Origin: Hyphomicrobiales bacterium
GTDB lineage: Bacteria; Pseudomonadota; Alphaproteobacteria; Rhizobiales; Rhizobiaceae
Assembly (NCBI GenBank): GCA_900468625.1
Contig: UBUL01000013.1
Location: forward strand, 30,951-94,950
Direction: 5' to 3'
DNA: 64,000 nucleotides
Shown here: positions 1-8,560 of the stretch, piece after piece
How positions within the stretch are numbered: position 1 is the first letter of the stretch
Layout: each line of letters begins with the position of its first letter
The notes under the pieces: model-generated
What the model was told of the DNA's origin: nothing
Databases searched by the model: none
The model's input: only the letters and a program-made list of their open reading frames with translations
Translations under genes and position numbers: made by a program

Positions 1-885
1 CAGCATGACTATACCCGCCATCTGCTGGCAGCCGAACCGCGCGGCGAGCCGCCGGCAAGCGATGCGAACAAGCCCGTGGTCATGGAAGGCAGCGACATTC
101 GCGTCTGGTTCCCGATCAAGGCTGGCTTCATGCGCAAGATCGTCGATCATGTGAAGGCGGTCGACGGCATCGATCTGAAGCTCAGGGCCGGCCAGACGCT
201 CGGTGTCGTCGGCGAGTCCGGCTCGGGCAAGACCACGCTTGGTCTCGCGCTGGCTCGGCTTATTTCCTCCAAGGGCCGCATCGCCTTTGTCGGCAAGGAT
301 ATAGCCGGCTATTCGTTCCGCGAAATGCGGCCGCTGCGCAATCAGCTGCAAGTGGTCTTCCAGGACCCCTACGGATCACTCAGCCCACGCATGTCGGTAG
401 GCGAAATCATCGCCGAGGGGCTCAAGGTGCATGAGCGTTCGCTTTCGGCCGATGAGCGCGACAAGCGCGTCTGCTGGGCGCTGGAGGAGGTCGGCCTCGA
501 TCCCTCCACCCGTTGGCGCTTCCCGCATGAATTTTCGGGCGGCCAGCGCCAGCGCATCGCCATTGCCCGTGCCATGGTGCTGAAGCCGCGTTTCGTCATG
601 CTCGACGAGCCCACTTCGGCGCTCGACATGAGCGTGCAGGCGCAGGTGGTCGATCTCCTGCGAGATCTGCAGCGGAAGCACGATCTTGCCTATCTCTTCA
701 TCAGCCACGATCTGAAGGTGGTGAAGGCGCTCGCCAACGAGCTGATCGTCATGCGCTTCGGCAAGGTGGTCGAGCAGGGCGCGTCCGCCGATATCTTCCG
801 GGCGCCGAAAGAGGATTACACCAAGGCGCTCCTTGCCGCCGCGTTCAACATCGAGGCGGTGCCGACCGCCGCTATCCAGCAATAG
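1..885 (+). CDS. Peptide-type ABC transporter ATP-binding protein (C-terminal part, 5' truncated)
   Basis: The reading frame is open from base 1, so the gene begins upstream of the window. The first residues (HDYTRHLLAAEPRG) look like the tail of a first nucleotide-binding domain, so this is probably a dual-ATPase protein of the YejF/oligopeptide family, of which mainly the second domain is present. That domain has Walker A GESGSGKTT (about 211-237), signature FSGGQRQR and Walker B VMLDEPTSALD. It would energise uptake of peptides or similar compounds at the inner membrane. Its permeases must lie upstream. An 11-bp gap to the next gene suggests cotranscription. The domain call is firm; the substrate is not. 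Confidence 0.9.
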   Translation, partial: QHDYTRHLLAAEPRGEPPASDANKPVVMEGSDIRVWFPIKAGFMRKIVDHVKAVDGIDLKLRAGQTLGVVGESGSGKTTLGLALARLISSKGRIAFVGKDIAGYSFREMRPLRNQLQVVFQDPYGSLSPRMSVGEIIAEGLKVHERSLSADERDKRVCWALEEVGLDPSTRWRFPHEFSGGQRQRIAIARAMVLKPRFVMLDEPTSALDMSVQAQVVDLLRDLQRKHDLAYLFISHDLKVVKALANELIVMRFGKVVEQGASADIFRAPKEDYTKALLAAAFNIEAVPTAAIQQ

Positions 886-896
886 AGACCACCACC

Positions 897-1856
897 ATGC
901 CGGCCAAGAGCCCCGTTCTCGTCGATCTCAAATTCGATCCTGCCACCGTTGCCAAGGCGCTCGAAACGGCCTTTGCCGATCGCGGCAGCATCAATCTGGC
1001 CGATCCTGCCAATAAAAGCGCGGATCTCTCGCATGTCGACTACGCGCTTCTGTGGAAGCCGGATGCCGATCTTTTCGAACGGGCACCCAATCTCAAGGTG
1101 ATCTTCTCGGGCGGTGCCGGAGTCGATTCGATGATGTCCATTGCCGGCCTGCCCGATATTCCGATGGTCCGCTTCGTCGATCGTAGCCTCACCGTGCGCA
1201 TGAGCGAATGGGTCGTGATGCAGTGCCTGATGCATCTGCGCGATGTGCAGGGGCATTTCAGGAACCAGCGCCAGCATGTCTGGGCACCGCAAAGTGGTCC
1301 AGAGGCCGCCGAAGTCACCGTCGGCATTATGGGTCTCGGCGTGCTTGGCTGCGATGCCGCTGCCAAGCTGAAGGTGATGGGCTTCGACGTCATCGGGTGG
1401 TCCCGTGGCAAGAAAGAGATCGACGGCATGGAAACCTTCGATGCCTCCGGGCTCGATGCGTTCCTGGCCCGAACCGATATTCTCGTCGGCCTCCTGCCGC
1501 TGACGCCGGAAACGACGGGGGTCTACAACGCCTCGCTCTTTTCCAGGCTCCGCCGCAATGGTCGCCTTGGCAAGCCGGTCTTCATCAATGCCGGCCGCGG
1601 CAAGAGCCAAGTGCAGGCCGATATCGCCTCGGCAATCCGCAGCGGCATTCTCGGCGGCGCCTCGCTCGATGTCTTTGCCGTCGAGCCTCTGGCGGCGGAC
1701 GATCCGCTTTGGGACCTGGAAAATGTCATCATCACGCCGCATGATTCCGCCGTGTCTGAAGAAAAGGCGTTGATGCGCCATGTCGAGGAGCAGATCGCCC
1801 GCTTCGAGCGCGGCGAGCCGCTGCAGCATCTGGTGGATCGCGGCCGAGGTTACTAA
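897..1856 (+). CDS. D-2-hydroxyacid dehydrogenase (glyoxylate/hydroxypyruvate reductase A type)
   Basis: A 319-aa NAD(P)-dependent 2-hydroxyacid dehydrogenase. Visible are the Rossmann motif GLGVLG (about residue 143), the catalytic-Arg segment INAGRG, the SLDVFAVEPL block with its Glu, and ITPHDSA with the catalytic His. The family reduces 2-keto acids such as glyoxylate or hydroxypyruvate in the cytoplasm. Length and motif order fit the GhrA branch rather than the longer SerA branch. It follows the ABC ATPase by 11 bp and is probably the last gene of that operon. The exact substrate cannot be read from sequence. Confidence 0.88.
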   Translation: MPAKSPVLVDLKFDPATVAKALETAFADRGSINLADPANKSADLSHVDYALLWKPDADLFERAPNLKVIFSGGAGVDSMMSIAGLPDIPMVRFVDRSLTVRMSEWVVMQCLMHLRDVQGHFRNQRQHVWAPQSGPEAAEVTVGIMGLGVLGCDAAAKLKVMGFDVIGWSRGKKEIDGMETFDASGLDAFLARTDILVGLLPLTPETTGVYNASLFSRLRRNGRLGKPVFINAGRGKSQVQADIASAIRSGILGGASLDVFAVEPLAADDPLWDLENVIITPHDSAVSEEKALMRHVEEQIARFERGEPLQHLVDRGRGY

Positions 1857-1889
1857 GTCTTACGAAGAGGGCGCTGCACAGCCCTTGTA

Positions 1890-1936
1890 CCCTCGGGGAA
1901 AAGGGGGATATGGCAACCAACTCATTTCAAATGCGA
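1890..1936. repeat. Short intergenic repeat, copy 1
   Basis: A stretch beginning CCCTCGGGGAAAAGG and ending CTCATTTCAAATGCGA recurs with small changes at 6923-6971. It lies in the 346-bp spacer between the dehydrogenase and pncB (1857-2202). The CCTCGGGG core is self-complementary. It looks like a dispersed rhizobial intergenic element and not a gene. The rest of the spacer holds only the mosaic element at 2031-2133 and the pncB leader. Confidence 0.6.
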
Positions 1937-2030
1937 GAGCCCCGCAGTCTCGTGCAGCAAATTTGCTCTGGTATCAATTTTCTTTCAGCGACTGGACTTT
2001 CGCTCAACATTTTTTGATAACAGGGCGCTG

Positions 2031-2133
2031 GAGCAATTCCAGAAAAAGGGCGCAGCGGTTTTCCGTCCGGAATTGCGTGAAAGCAAAGAGATAGAGCGGC
2101 TCAGAGATTCCGTGAAGAGCTGAACCGCTCTAT
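2031..2133. repeat. RIME-like mosaic intergenic repeat, family A copy 1
   Basis: About 100 bp, matched along its whole length by 15568-15667. It is built of two imperfect palindromes. The first runs CAATTCC...GGAATTG. The second runs AGAGCGG...CCGCTCT around ATTCCGTGAAGAGCTG. Its mosaic palindromic build and intergenic position resemble the rhizobial RIME class; that name is given from memory. It sits upstream of pncB and may fold in the transcript. Confidence 0.75.
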
Positions 2134-2202
2134 ATACTCGTGCCGGCACACCGCCGGCGACAAGCATGACGTCCGCAGGGCAGGAGACGGGGCAGGAACG
2201 AC

Positions 2203-3507
2203 ATGACCAAGACGGATATCGCCACCCGCGTCTATAACCATACCTGGAAGCTCGATCCGATCGTCCGCAGTCTGATCGATACAGATTTCTATAAGCTTCT
2301 GATGCTCCAGATGATCTGGAAGCTCTACCCCGACGTCGACGCCACCTTCTCGCTCATCAATCGCACCAAGAGCGTGCGCCTCGCCGAAGTGATCGACGAG
2401 AAGGAGTTGCGCGAGCAGCTCGATCATGCCCGCACGCTGAGGCTCTCCAAGAAGGAGATGATCTGGCTTGCGGGTAACACGTTCTACGGCCGCGCCCAGA
2501 TCTTCGAGCCGGAATTCCTCGCCTGGCTGTCGAATTTCCAGTTGCCGGAATACGAACTCTCGAAGCGCGACGGCCAATATATTCTCGACTTCCATGGCTC
2601 ATGGAAGGAAACGACGATGTGGGAGATTCCGGCGCTCGCTATCATCAACGAGCTTCGTTCGCGCTCCGCGCTCAGGGCACTCGGCCCCTTCACTCTCGAT
2701 GTGCTCTATGCCCGCGCCAAGGCCAAGATGTGGGAAAAGGTAGAGCGGCTTCGCGAGCTGCCGGACTTGCGCATTTCCGATTTCGGCACCCGCCGGCGCC
2801 ACAGCTTTCTCTGGCAGCGCTGGTGCGTCGAAGCGCTGAAGGAAGGCGTACCCCACGCCTTCACCGGCACGAGCAACGTACTGCTCGCCATGGATTCCGA
2901 TCTCGAAGCGGTCGGCACCAATGCCCATGAGCTGCCGATGGTCGCCGCAGCGCTTGCGAAAAACGATGAAGAACTCGGCAAGGCGCCCTACAAGGTCCTG
3001 CGCGACTGGAACCGCCTCTATGGCGGTAACCTGCTCGTGGTGCTGCCCGATGCCTTCGGCACGGCTTCCTTCCTGCGCAACGCGCCGGAATGGGTGGCCG
3101 ACTGGACCGGCTTCCGCCCCGACAGCGCCCCGCCCATCGAAGGCGGCGAGAAGATCATCGACTGGTGGAAGAAGATGGGCCGCGATCCGCGCCAGAAGCT
3201 GCTGATCTTCTCCGATGGGCTCGATGTCGATGCCATCATCGATACCTACAAGCATTTCGACGGCCGTGTGCGCATGAGCTTCGGCTGGGGCACCAACCTT
3301 ACCAACGATTTCGCCGGCTGTGCCCCAACGGAGCTCAAGGGCCTGAACCCTATTTCGATCGTCTGCAAGGTCATCGAGGCAAACGGCCGGCCGGCCGTGA
3401 AGCTCTCGGACAATCCCCAGAAGGCGACGGGGGAACCTGCGGAAGTCGAGCGCTACCTCAAGTTCTTCGGCGCGGAGGATCGCGTCGATCAGGAAGTGTT
3501 GGTTTAG
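2203..3507 (+). CDS. pncB: Nicotinate phosphoribosyltransferase
   Basis: A 434-aa enzyme that joins nicotinate and PRPP, with ATP hydrolysis, to give nicotinate mononucleotide in the NAD salvage (Preiss-Handler) pathway. The N-terminal block [16 protein letters not shown] and the substrate-site segment [13 protein letters not shown], which contains the His that is phosphorylated in this family, are both clear. The C-terminal half carries GTNLTNDF and [11 protein letters not shown]. Full length for bacterial PncB. The ATG follows AGGAACGAC. It appears to be a single-gene unit, convergent with the DUF1444 gene 28 bp downstream. Confidence 0.96.
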   Translation: MTKTDIATRVYNHTWKLDPIVRSLIDTDFYKLLMLQMIWKLYPDVDATFSLINRTKSVRLAEVIDEKELREQLDHARTLRLSKKEMIWLAGNTFYGRAQIFEPEFLAWLSNFQLPEYELSKRDGQYILDFHGSWKETTMWEIPALAIINELRSRSALRALGPFTLDVLYARAKAKMWEKVERLRELPDLRISDFGTRRRHSFLWQRWCVEALKEGVPHAFTGTSNVLLAMDSDLEAVGTNAHELPMVAAALAKNDEELGKAPYKVLRDWNRLYGGNLLVVLPDAFGTASFLRNAPEWVADWTGFRPDSAPPIEGGEKIIDWWKKMGRDPRQKLLIFSDGLDVDAIIDTYKHFDGRVRMSFGWGTNLTNDFAGCAPTELKGLNPISIVCKVIEANGRPAVKLSDNPQKATGEPAEVERYLKFFGAEDRVDQEVLV

Positions 3508-3535
3508 CGCTCTTGCAAGTGAACGGGCATAGAGG

Positions 3536-4510
3536 TTAGTGGCGGATCGCCGTTTCCATCCGGGCGACCCGGCGAAATAGCGTCCAGCGGCCATTTTCCC
3601 AGCGATATTGATCCGGCGAAATGACATAGGGCACATCGCTCAGATCGGTGCTGATCAGCTCCAGAAGCTGCAGGCCTTCCTTGTCGTTCTCATGCGTGAA
3701 GAATACCTTGTCGCGTGACAGGAAGGCGGCGATCGGCGCGGCACCGCCGGATTGCTCCTGCACCTGCGCCCAGAAATTCGGCAGGAAGGCGATGCTGGAT
3801 TCGAACTGGCCGTCCACCTCGACATATTGAAACCTGCTGCGTTTGGCGATCTGGACGCCGGTCTTGGCGAGGAATTTCTGCAGGTTGGCCTGCGCCATCT
3901 CGGCAAGTTCCATGGCATCAATGCCCCAGTCGTCGAGCGCTTCGGCCATAACATAGCTGACGGTGGTCTCGCCGTTGACGACGAAGAGCTTGATCAGGTT
4001 TTCCGCCTCGTCGAGATAGACGAATTGCGGTGGATTGGGCTCGTCCTTGGCGGCCTGCATCATCTGCTTTCGGGCCACATCGATGAAATCGCGCGCCTTC
4101 AGGATCGGCAGGACCTTGCCGAGTTCACCCTTGTCAACCATGGCTTCCGTAATGTTGAGATAGTTGAGCAGCGCCTGCGCGCGCAGCGGCCCGCGCTTTT
4201 CGCGCAGCGCCAGCAGCGCATTGTTCAGGAATTTCGTTATCGTGTCGCCGTTGCGGCTGTGCAGCGTCAGGCTGCCGGCGGCAGGATCGTAATCGACGCG
4301 GATCAGGTCGCCGAAGAACGGCAGCCGTTCCTGCAGATAGGCCGCAAAGCTTGCTTCATCTCGCAGCGCTTCATCGGGGATATTGAGATCGAGAGTTTTG
4401 GCGCCGGCCGTGCTCTCGGGCTCTTGTATCGGGAAGGCTTGGCCGGAACGCATCTCCGCGCGCTTGCCGCCTCTGCCGAAGAGCCATTTCAGGAAATCGA
4501 ACACGCGCAT
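3536..4510 (-). CDS. DUF1444 family protein
   Basis: A 324-aa cytoplasmic protein. The body (from about residue 60, LRDEASFAAYLQERLPFFG, to WTLFRRVARMETAIRH) matches my recollection of the DUF1444 family, whose function is unknown. The family has an acidic alpha/beta character and no catalytic motif I can identify. The start at 4510 (MRVFDFLKWLFG, a short hydrophobic basic N-terminus) is preferred. A longer open frame back to 4807 is Arg/Pro-rich, unlike protein, and would overlap the divergent channel gene. It sits tail-to-tail with pncB. Confidence 0.75.
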   Translation of the reverse strand: MRVFDFLKWLFGRGGKRAEMRSGQAFPIQEPESTAGAKTLDLNIPDEALRDEASFAAYLQERLPFFGDLIRVDYDPAAGSLTLHSRNGDTITKFLNNALLALREKRGPLRAQALLNYLNITEAMVDKGELGKVLPILKARDFIDVARKQMMQAAKDEPNPPQFVYLDEAENLIKLFVVNGETTVSYVMAEALDDWGIDAMELAEMAQANLQKFLAKTGVQIAKRSRFQYVEVDGQFESSIAFLPNFWAQVQEQSGGAAPIAAFLSRDKVFFTHENDKEGLQLLELISTDLSDVPYVISPDQYRWENGRWTLFRRVARMETAIRH

Positions 4511-4676
4511 CCCCGAGCACTGAACGGTATTGCTGCGGAACCTAGCGCGGCTACCTCTGCGCGGCAATGGCGACAGATGGGGATTGGGTGCTGCAAGTGC
4601 CTGCTTGCCCGTGTCAAAAACACGTATAGTCTGCCGGATCGGGCCGGATGGTCCTATGGCGGGAAGGGCAGCGCAA

Positions 4677-6863
4677 ATGAGGAATGTCGGGGGCTGCAGG
4701 TGGACGATCGGCGGCCTGCTCTTTTGTCTTTTTGTACTGGCCGTGCCTGTAGCGGTCTTCGCGCAGAATGCGGCCGTACCGCAGCCGGCAACTCCGCCGC
4801 CCGACAAAATTCGCGAGCTGATTCAGCTGCTGAACGAGCCTGATGTCAGGCAATGGCTTTCCACGCAACTCTACAGTCAGCCCGCGTCCGCTGGCGATAA
4901 ATCTGCGACCGCCGGCGATCCGGCTCCGGCCGACGGCAATCAAATGTCTGTTCTATCGGGCATGCTCGGCCACACGCGGCATCACCTCGAGCTGGTCTCC
5001 GGCGCGGCGATGACGCTGCCCTACGAGGTCATGGCGGCATCAGAAAAGCTGGAGGGCGAGGGCAAGTCGGTCGGCCTCGTGCGCATCATCATTCAGATTG
5101 CTCTCCTGTTCTTCCTGGGGCTTGTCGCCGAACTCGCGGTTTCGCACTTCATCAACACCAGGCATGTACAGCGTACCGGGAAGGCCGATGGTACCGAGAC
5201 AGAGTTGCAGGCGGCGCGCTTCCAGTTCCTGGGCGGCGTCGTACCCGCGATCATCCATGGCTTGGTGACGCTCGTTCCGCTTCTTGCCTTCGACTGGCCG
5301 CCGGTCATTGAAAATTTCGCCATCGCCTGCGTCATCGCGATGGTCTCGATCAGGCTGGCGATCTCCATCGGCAAGCTTGTCATAGAATTGATCGCCATGC
5401 GTCGCACCGGTGATGTTCTGGACGAGGACGGCGGCTCGGCCCGCATCGCCGAACGGCGGCGCGTCGCATCCTACTGGTATCGGCGATGCACGCTGTTTGC
5501 CATCTATTTTGCCTGCGGCTGGGCGATCATACAGGCCGTCACGTCGCTGGATTTTTCCGCAGGCGCGCGCGACCTCATCGGCTACACGCTCGGGATAGGT
5601 CTGTTTCTGATCGCCACGGCTGCCGTGTGGTCGAGGCCGCTTGCGCCGGAAAAACATGGAGCGAAGGCGGTTTCCTGGCTGCTGACGATTTTCTTCGTGG
5701 CGCTCTGGTGCCTCTGGGTGGCCGGTTTCGACGGTCTTCTGTGGATCGGCATCTATGCGATCCTGCTGCCGCGCGTCCTCTCGGTATCGACAAAGGCAAT
5801 CGAGGCTCTGCATGATGCGGCCGACGGCATTTTCGGTACCGACAAGATCGCGGCCGTGCTGCTCGACCGTGGCGTGCGTGCGTTGATCATCACTTTCGCG
5901 GCTTTGTGGCTCGGCAAGATGCTTGGAGTCGAGGCCCATGCGATGATGGCCGGCAGCGAATCGGTCGTTGGCCGTATCGCCAGGGGCATCCTGGGCGGCA
6001 TTGTCATCCTCCTGGTCGCCGATCTCGTCTGGCAGCTCGCAAAAACCTATATCGACGGCAAGGTAATGGAAGCTCTGCCCGCCGCCGGTGAATCCGACGA
6101 GATAAGGGCGAGCCGCGCCCGGCTGCAGACGCTGCTGCCGATCTTCCGCAATATCCTTGCCGTCGTCATTGGCATTATCGCCGTCATGATGGTGTTGTCG
6201 GGCCTTGGTGTTCAGATAGGGCCGCTGATCGCCGGTGCCGGTGTTGTCGGCGTCGCGGTCGGCTTCGGTGCGCAGACCATCGTCAAGGACGTCATCAGCG
6301 GTGTCTTCTATCTCTGGGACGATGCCTTCCGTATCGGCGAATATATCGAAAGCGGCCACTACAAGGGCGTCGTCGAATCCTTCAGCCTGCGCTCGGTCAA
6401 GCTGCGCCACCAGCGCGGCCCGCTGGCAACGATCCCCTTCGGCTCTCTTGGCGCGGTCAACAACATGAATCGCGACTGGGCGATCGACAAGATCATCGTC
6501 AAGGTCACCTACGATACCGATCTCGTAAGGCTGAAGCGCATCGTCAAGGATATCGGCCAGCGCCTGCTCGAAGACGAGGACCTGAAGCCGAACATTATCC
6601 AGACGCTGAAGATGAAGGGCGTCGAACAGTTCGGCGATTTCGCGATCGAAATCAGGCTGGCGATCACCGCCAAGCCGAACGAGCTCTCGGTCATCCGCCG
6701 CAGCGCGCTGGCCCTGATCAAGCAGTCCTTCGACGAAAACGGCATCCAGTTCGCCTTCCCGACCGTACAGGTGGCAAGCGACAAGGATGCGGCGGCGGCC
6801 GCTGCCCGGCAGCTTATAGAGATGCGGGCGGCAAACGTGGATGGCGCGCAGCAGGCGAGTTAA
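4677..6863 (+). CDS. Large MscS-family mechanosensitive ion channel
   Basis: A 728-aa inner-membrane protein with a signal peptide (GGLLFCLFVLAVPVAVFAQ), a periplasmic N-terminal stretch and about ten hydrophobic segments. It ends in an MscS core: the pore-lining helix region GVVGVAVGFGAQTIVKDV, then the beta domain FRIGEYIESGHYKGVVES and RGPLATIPFG. The arrangement resembles the multi-TM YbiO class. Its role would be to release solutes on hypo-osmotic shock. The start at 4677 follows GGGAAGGGC and opens a proper signal peptide; in-frame starts exist at 4656 and 4530. It is divergent from the DUF1444 gene. Confidence 0.9.
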   Translation: MRNVGGCRWTIGGLLFCLFVLAVPVAVFAQNAAVPQPATPPPDKIRELIQLLNEPDVRQWLSTQLYSQPASAGDKSATAGDPAPADGNQMSVLSGMLGHTRHHLELVSGAAMTLPYEVMAASEKLEGEGKSVGLVRIIIQIALLFFLGLVAELAVSHFINTRHVQRTGKADGTETELQAARFQFLGGVVPAIIHGLVTLVPLLAFDWPPVIENFAIACVIAMVSIRLAISIGKLVIELIAMRRTGDVLDEDGGSARIAERRRVASYWYRRCTLFAIYFACGWAIIQAVTSLDFSAGARDLIGYTLGIGLFLIATAAVWSRPLAPEKHGAKAVSWLLTIFFVALWCLWVAGFDGLLWIGIYAILLPRVLSVSTKAIEALHDAADGIFGTDKIAAVLLDRGVRALIITFAALWLGKMLGVEAHAMMAGSESVVGRIARGILGGIVILLVADLVWQLAKTYIDGKVMEALPAAGESDEIRASRARLQTLLPIFRNILAVVIGIIAVMMVLSGLGVQIGPLIAGAGVVGVAVGFGAQTIVKDVISGVFYLWDDAFRIGEYIESGHYKGVVESFSLRSVKLRHQRGPLATIPFGSLGAVNNMNRDWAIDKIIVKVTYDTDLVRLKRIVKDIGQRLLEDEDLKPNIIQTLKMKGVEQFGDFAIEIRLAITAKPNELSVIRRSALALIKQSFDENGIQFAFPTVQVASDKDAAAAAARQLIEMRAANVDGAQQAS

Positions 6864-6922
6864 CGCCTGGTATCTAAGCGGAGCAATTTCATACGAGGCA
6901 CGTCGGCACTGCAAGTTCCTTC

Positions 6923-6971
6923 TCCCCTCGGGGAGAAAGGGGACGCAGCAACGACCTCATTTCACATGCGA
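6923..6971. repeat. Short intergenic repeat, copy 2
   Basis: The second copy of the element at 1890-1936: TCCCCTCGGGGAGAAAGG followed by CCTCATTTCACATGCGA. The inner palindrome CCCCTCGGGG is better preserved here. It lies between the channel gene and the converging lacI-type gene, so it could serve as their shared 3' structure. No coding potential. Confidence 0.6.
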
Positions 6972-7026
6972 TTGCTCCGGAATGCTAACGCCGCCATGAA
7001 TCCCTCGGGCTTTGCAGGTGGCGAAC

Positions 7027-8085
7027 CTAGTGCTTCGGCGCCGCCGTGCTGCCGCGTACGATCAGACTAACGCCGATCATCTCGCGCTCGGTCGGCAGGG
7101 CCTCGTGGAGGACGGCCTGCACTGCACGTTGCGCGATCTCGGCAAAGGGCTGGGCCATCGTCGTCAGACCGGGTTCCACCATGCCGCCTTCCGGCACGCC
7201 ATCGAAGCCGATGACGGAAACGTCTTGCGGTACGGAGAGACCTCGCGCCCGCAGCCAGTTGATCGCCAGAAGCGCGATATTGTCGGACATGGCAAGGATC
7301 GCCGTCGGCGGCACGGGCGCGGAAAATAGGTAATTCAGCCCGGCTTCGACGCTCGGTTTGTCGTTGAGCGTCTCATAGATCGGCAGGTCCTCGCGCCGAA
7401 TGCCGAAGGCTTCGAGCGCCTGCCAGTAACCGAGCGCGCGACTGCGGGAGGTGGAATAGATCGCCCGTTCGATCCCGGCGATGCCTACCGGCCCGACATG
7501 GTCATCCGACAGTTCTGTGGCGAGCACGCCGAAACGCCTGTGGCCCAATTCCGCCAGATGCCGCGCCGCAACGGCCGCGCCTCCGACGTTGTCGACGCTG
7601 ATTGCGGGGATCGACGGGTCCTCGTCATTCAAGGCGAGGGCGATGAAGGGCAATTGCCGCTCGCGCGTCAACTGCACCAGTTTTTCGCCGCCTTCCACGC
7701 AGAGCAGGATGAAGCCGTCCACCAACGCGCTTTTGATATTCCAGTCCACCGTCTGCCGGTCCTTGGCCGAAACCAAGGCCAAACCGGTGCCGCTGGCATC
7801 GCACACCTTGGAAACGGCGGCCAGCAGAGCCCTGGCCCAGGGGTCATTGAAAAAATAAGCCAAGGGCTCGACGGCGGCGATGCCGATCGCATTGACTTTT
7901 CCTGCCCGCAGCAGCCGGCCCGTCAGGCTCGGCCCGGCATAGCCGAGCCGCTTGGCTGTCTCGAGTACATGCTCTCGCACTTCCTCGCGCACCACTTTGG
8001 GCCGGTTGAAAACATTGGAGGCGGTCCCCTGCGATACGCCTGCCGCCTTCGCGACATCCGCGAGCCTGATGGTGCCCTTGGCCAA
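7027..8085 (-). CDS. LacI-family transcriptional regulator
   Basis: A 352-aa regulator. The N-terminal helix-turn-helix (about residues 4-25, TIRLADVAKAAGVSQGTASN, then NRPKVV) precedes a periplasmic-binding-protein-like sensor domain with AISVDNVGGAAVAARHLAELG and SVIGFDGVPE. The TTG start at 8085 is chosen because GGAGG lies six bases before it; an upstream TTG at 8121 has no such site. Three near-identical 14-bp palindromes upstream fit the LacI-family operator pattern, and one falls inside its own probable promoter, which suggests autorepression. The effector is unknown; sugars or nucleosides are usual in the family. The only divergent neighbour is the 95-aa gene at 8240. Confidence 0.92.
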   Translation of the reverse strand: MAKGTIRLADVAKAAGVSQGTASNVFNRPKVVREEVREHVLETAKRLGYAGPSLTGRLLRAGKVNAIGIAAVEPLAYFFNDPWARALLAAVSKVCDASGTGLALVSAKDRQTVDWNIKSALVDGFILLCVEGGEKLVQLTRERQLPFIALALNDEDPSIPAISVDNVGGAAVAARHLAELGHRRFGVLATELSDDHVGPVGIAGIERAIYSTSRSRALGYWQALEAFGIRREDLPIYETLNDKPSVEAGLNYLFSAPVPPTAILAMSDNIALLAINWLRARGLSVPQDVSVIGFDGVPEGGMVEPGLTTMAQPFAEIAQRAVQAVLHEALPTEREMIGVSLIVRGSTAAPKH

Positions 8086-8125
8086 TGAAATCCTCCATGT
8101 GTTTTCGGAGGATATTAGCAATAAA

Positions 8126-8153
8126 GTTGTATCGGTTCAATTCTGCTTGACAA
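8126..8153 (-). promoter_or_regulatory. Probable promoter of the lacI-type gene
   Basis: On the minus strand TTGTCA (8148-8153) and TACAAC (8126-8131) are separated by 16 bases. The palindrome at 8127-8140 covers the -10 and part of the spacer, where a bound repressor would block RNA polymerase. Confidence 0.5.
8127..8140. promoter_or_regulatory. LacI-type operator O1
   Basis: TTGTATCGGTTCAA differs from the perfect palindrome TTGAATCGATTCAA at two positions. It lies over the -10 of the regulator's own promoter and just upstream of the -35 of the divergent promoter. Confidence 0.65.
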
Positions 8154-8174
8154 CGGGCTTTTAAGGCGTACGAT
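8147..8174 (+). promoter_or_regulatory. Probable promoter of the 95-aa gene
   Basis: TTGACA at 8147-8152, a 16-base spacer, then TACGAT at 8169-8174. The next bases are operator O2, so the transcription start would fall inside O2. Confidence 0.55.
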
Positions 8175-8187
8175 TGAACCGATTCAA
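8174..8187. promoter_or_regulatory. LacI-type operator O2
   Basis: TTGAACCGATTCAA, one base away from a perfect 14-bp palindrome with the central CG typical of LacI-family sites. It begins at the last base of the -10 of the plus-strand promoter. Its centre lies 47 bp from that of O1. Confidence 0.75.
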
Positions 8188-8207
8188 GAAAAGGATACGG
8201 CCTGGTA

Positions 8208-8221
8208 TTGAATCGATTCAA
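8208..8221. promoter_or_regulatory. LacI-type operator O3
   Basis: TTGAATCGATTCAA, a perfect 14-bp palindrome, 34 bp centre-to-centre from O2 and about 19 bp before the start codon at 8240. A repressor bound here would sit in the leader of the 95-aa gene. Confidence 0.78.
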
Positions 8222-8239
8222 AAAATGAAAGGTGAGCCG

Positions 8240-8527
8240 ATGCTGACCAATTATCTCTTCAAGGATCTCTATGAGGATCGATGGGGTGATCCCTGCAATC
8301 CGAATGCCGTCGATCCGCCATCCGAACATGAGGGCAGGGCCGGCAGGCAGAGCGTGCTTCGCCGGTTGGCGGGCCTTTTCCGCCGTAGGAAGCGCCCATC
8401 GGCGTGGTCTTTCACGATACCGAGCGTGACCTCAGACAGCGAGAGCGAAATCGACGTCAGACATCGCACAGGGTTTGAAGACCCGAAGCTCCTCGCTCTC
8501 GCCAAGGCCTTGTCGCGGAATTGCTAA
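8240..8527 (+). CDS. Small basic protein of unknown function under LacI-type control
   Basis: A 95-aa protein starting MLTNYLFKDLYEDRW. The middle is strongly basic (RRLAGLFRRRKRP) and the C-terminal half Ser/Asp/Glu-rich, ending LALAKALSRNC. No signal peptide or membrane segment is seen, and I do not recognise the family. The start at 8240 follows AAAGGTGAG at good spacing; the open frame upstream runs through the operators. It is the only gene that the promoter with operators O1-O3 can drive, because the next gene is on the other strand. Coding is inferred from RBS, promoter and placement, not homology. Confidence 0.6.
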   Translation: MLTNYLFKDLYEDRWGDPCNPNAVDPPSEHEGRAGRQSVLRRLAGLFRRRKRPSAWSFTIPSVTSDSESEIDVRHRTGFEDPKLLALAKALSRNC

Positions 8528-8560
8528 AACAATGCCGCGCTCCAATGCTCTGCGACAGCT

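Noticed and set aside
1..1856. Complete microcin C/oligopeptide (Yej) operon
   Set aside because: Only the end of the ATPase is inside the window, and the following gene is a dehydrogenase, so the system cannot be named with confidence.
5040..6914. A 624-codon open frame antisense to the mechanosensitive channel gene
   Set aside because: It is an effect of high GC and third-position bias opposite a real gene. The product is Asp/Arg/Gln-rich with no fold-like hydrophobic pattern, and the plus-strand channel has clear motifs.
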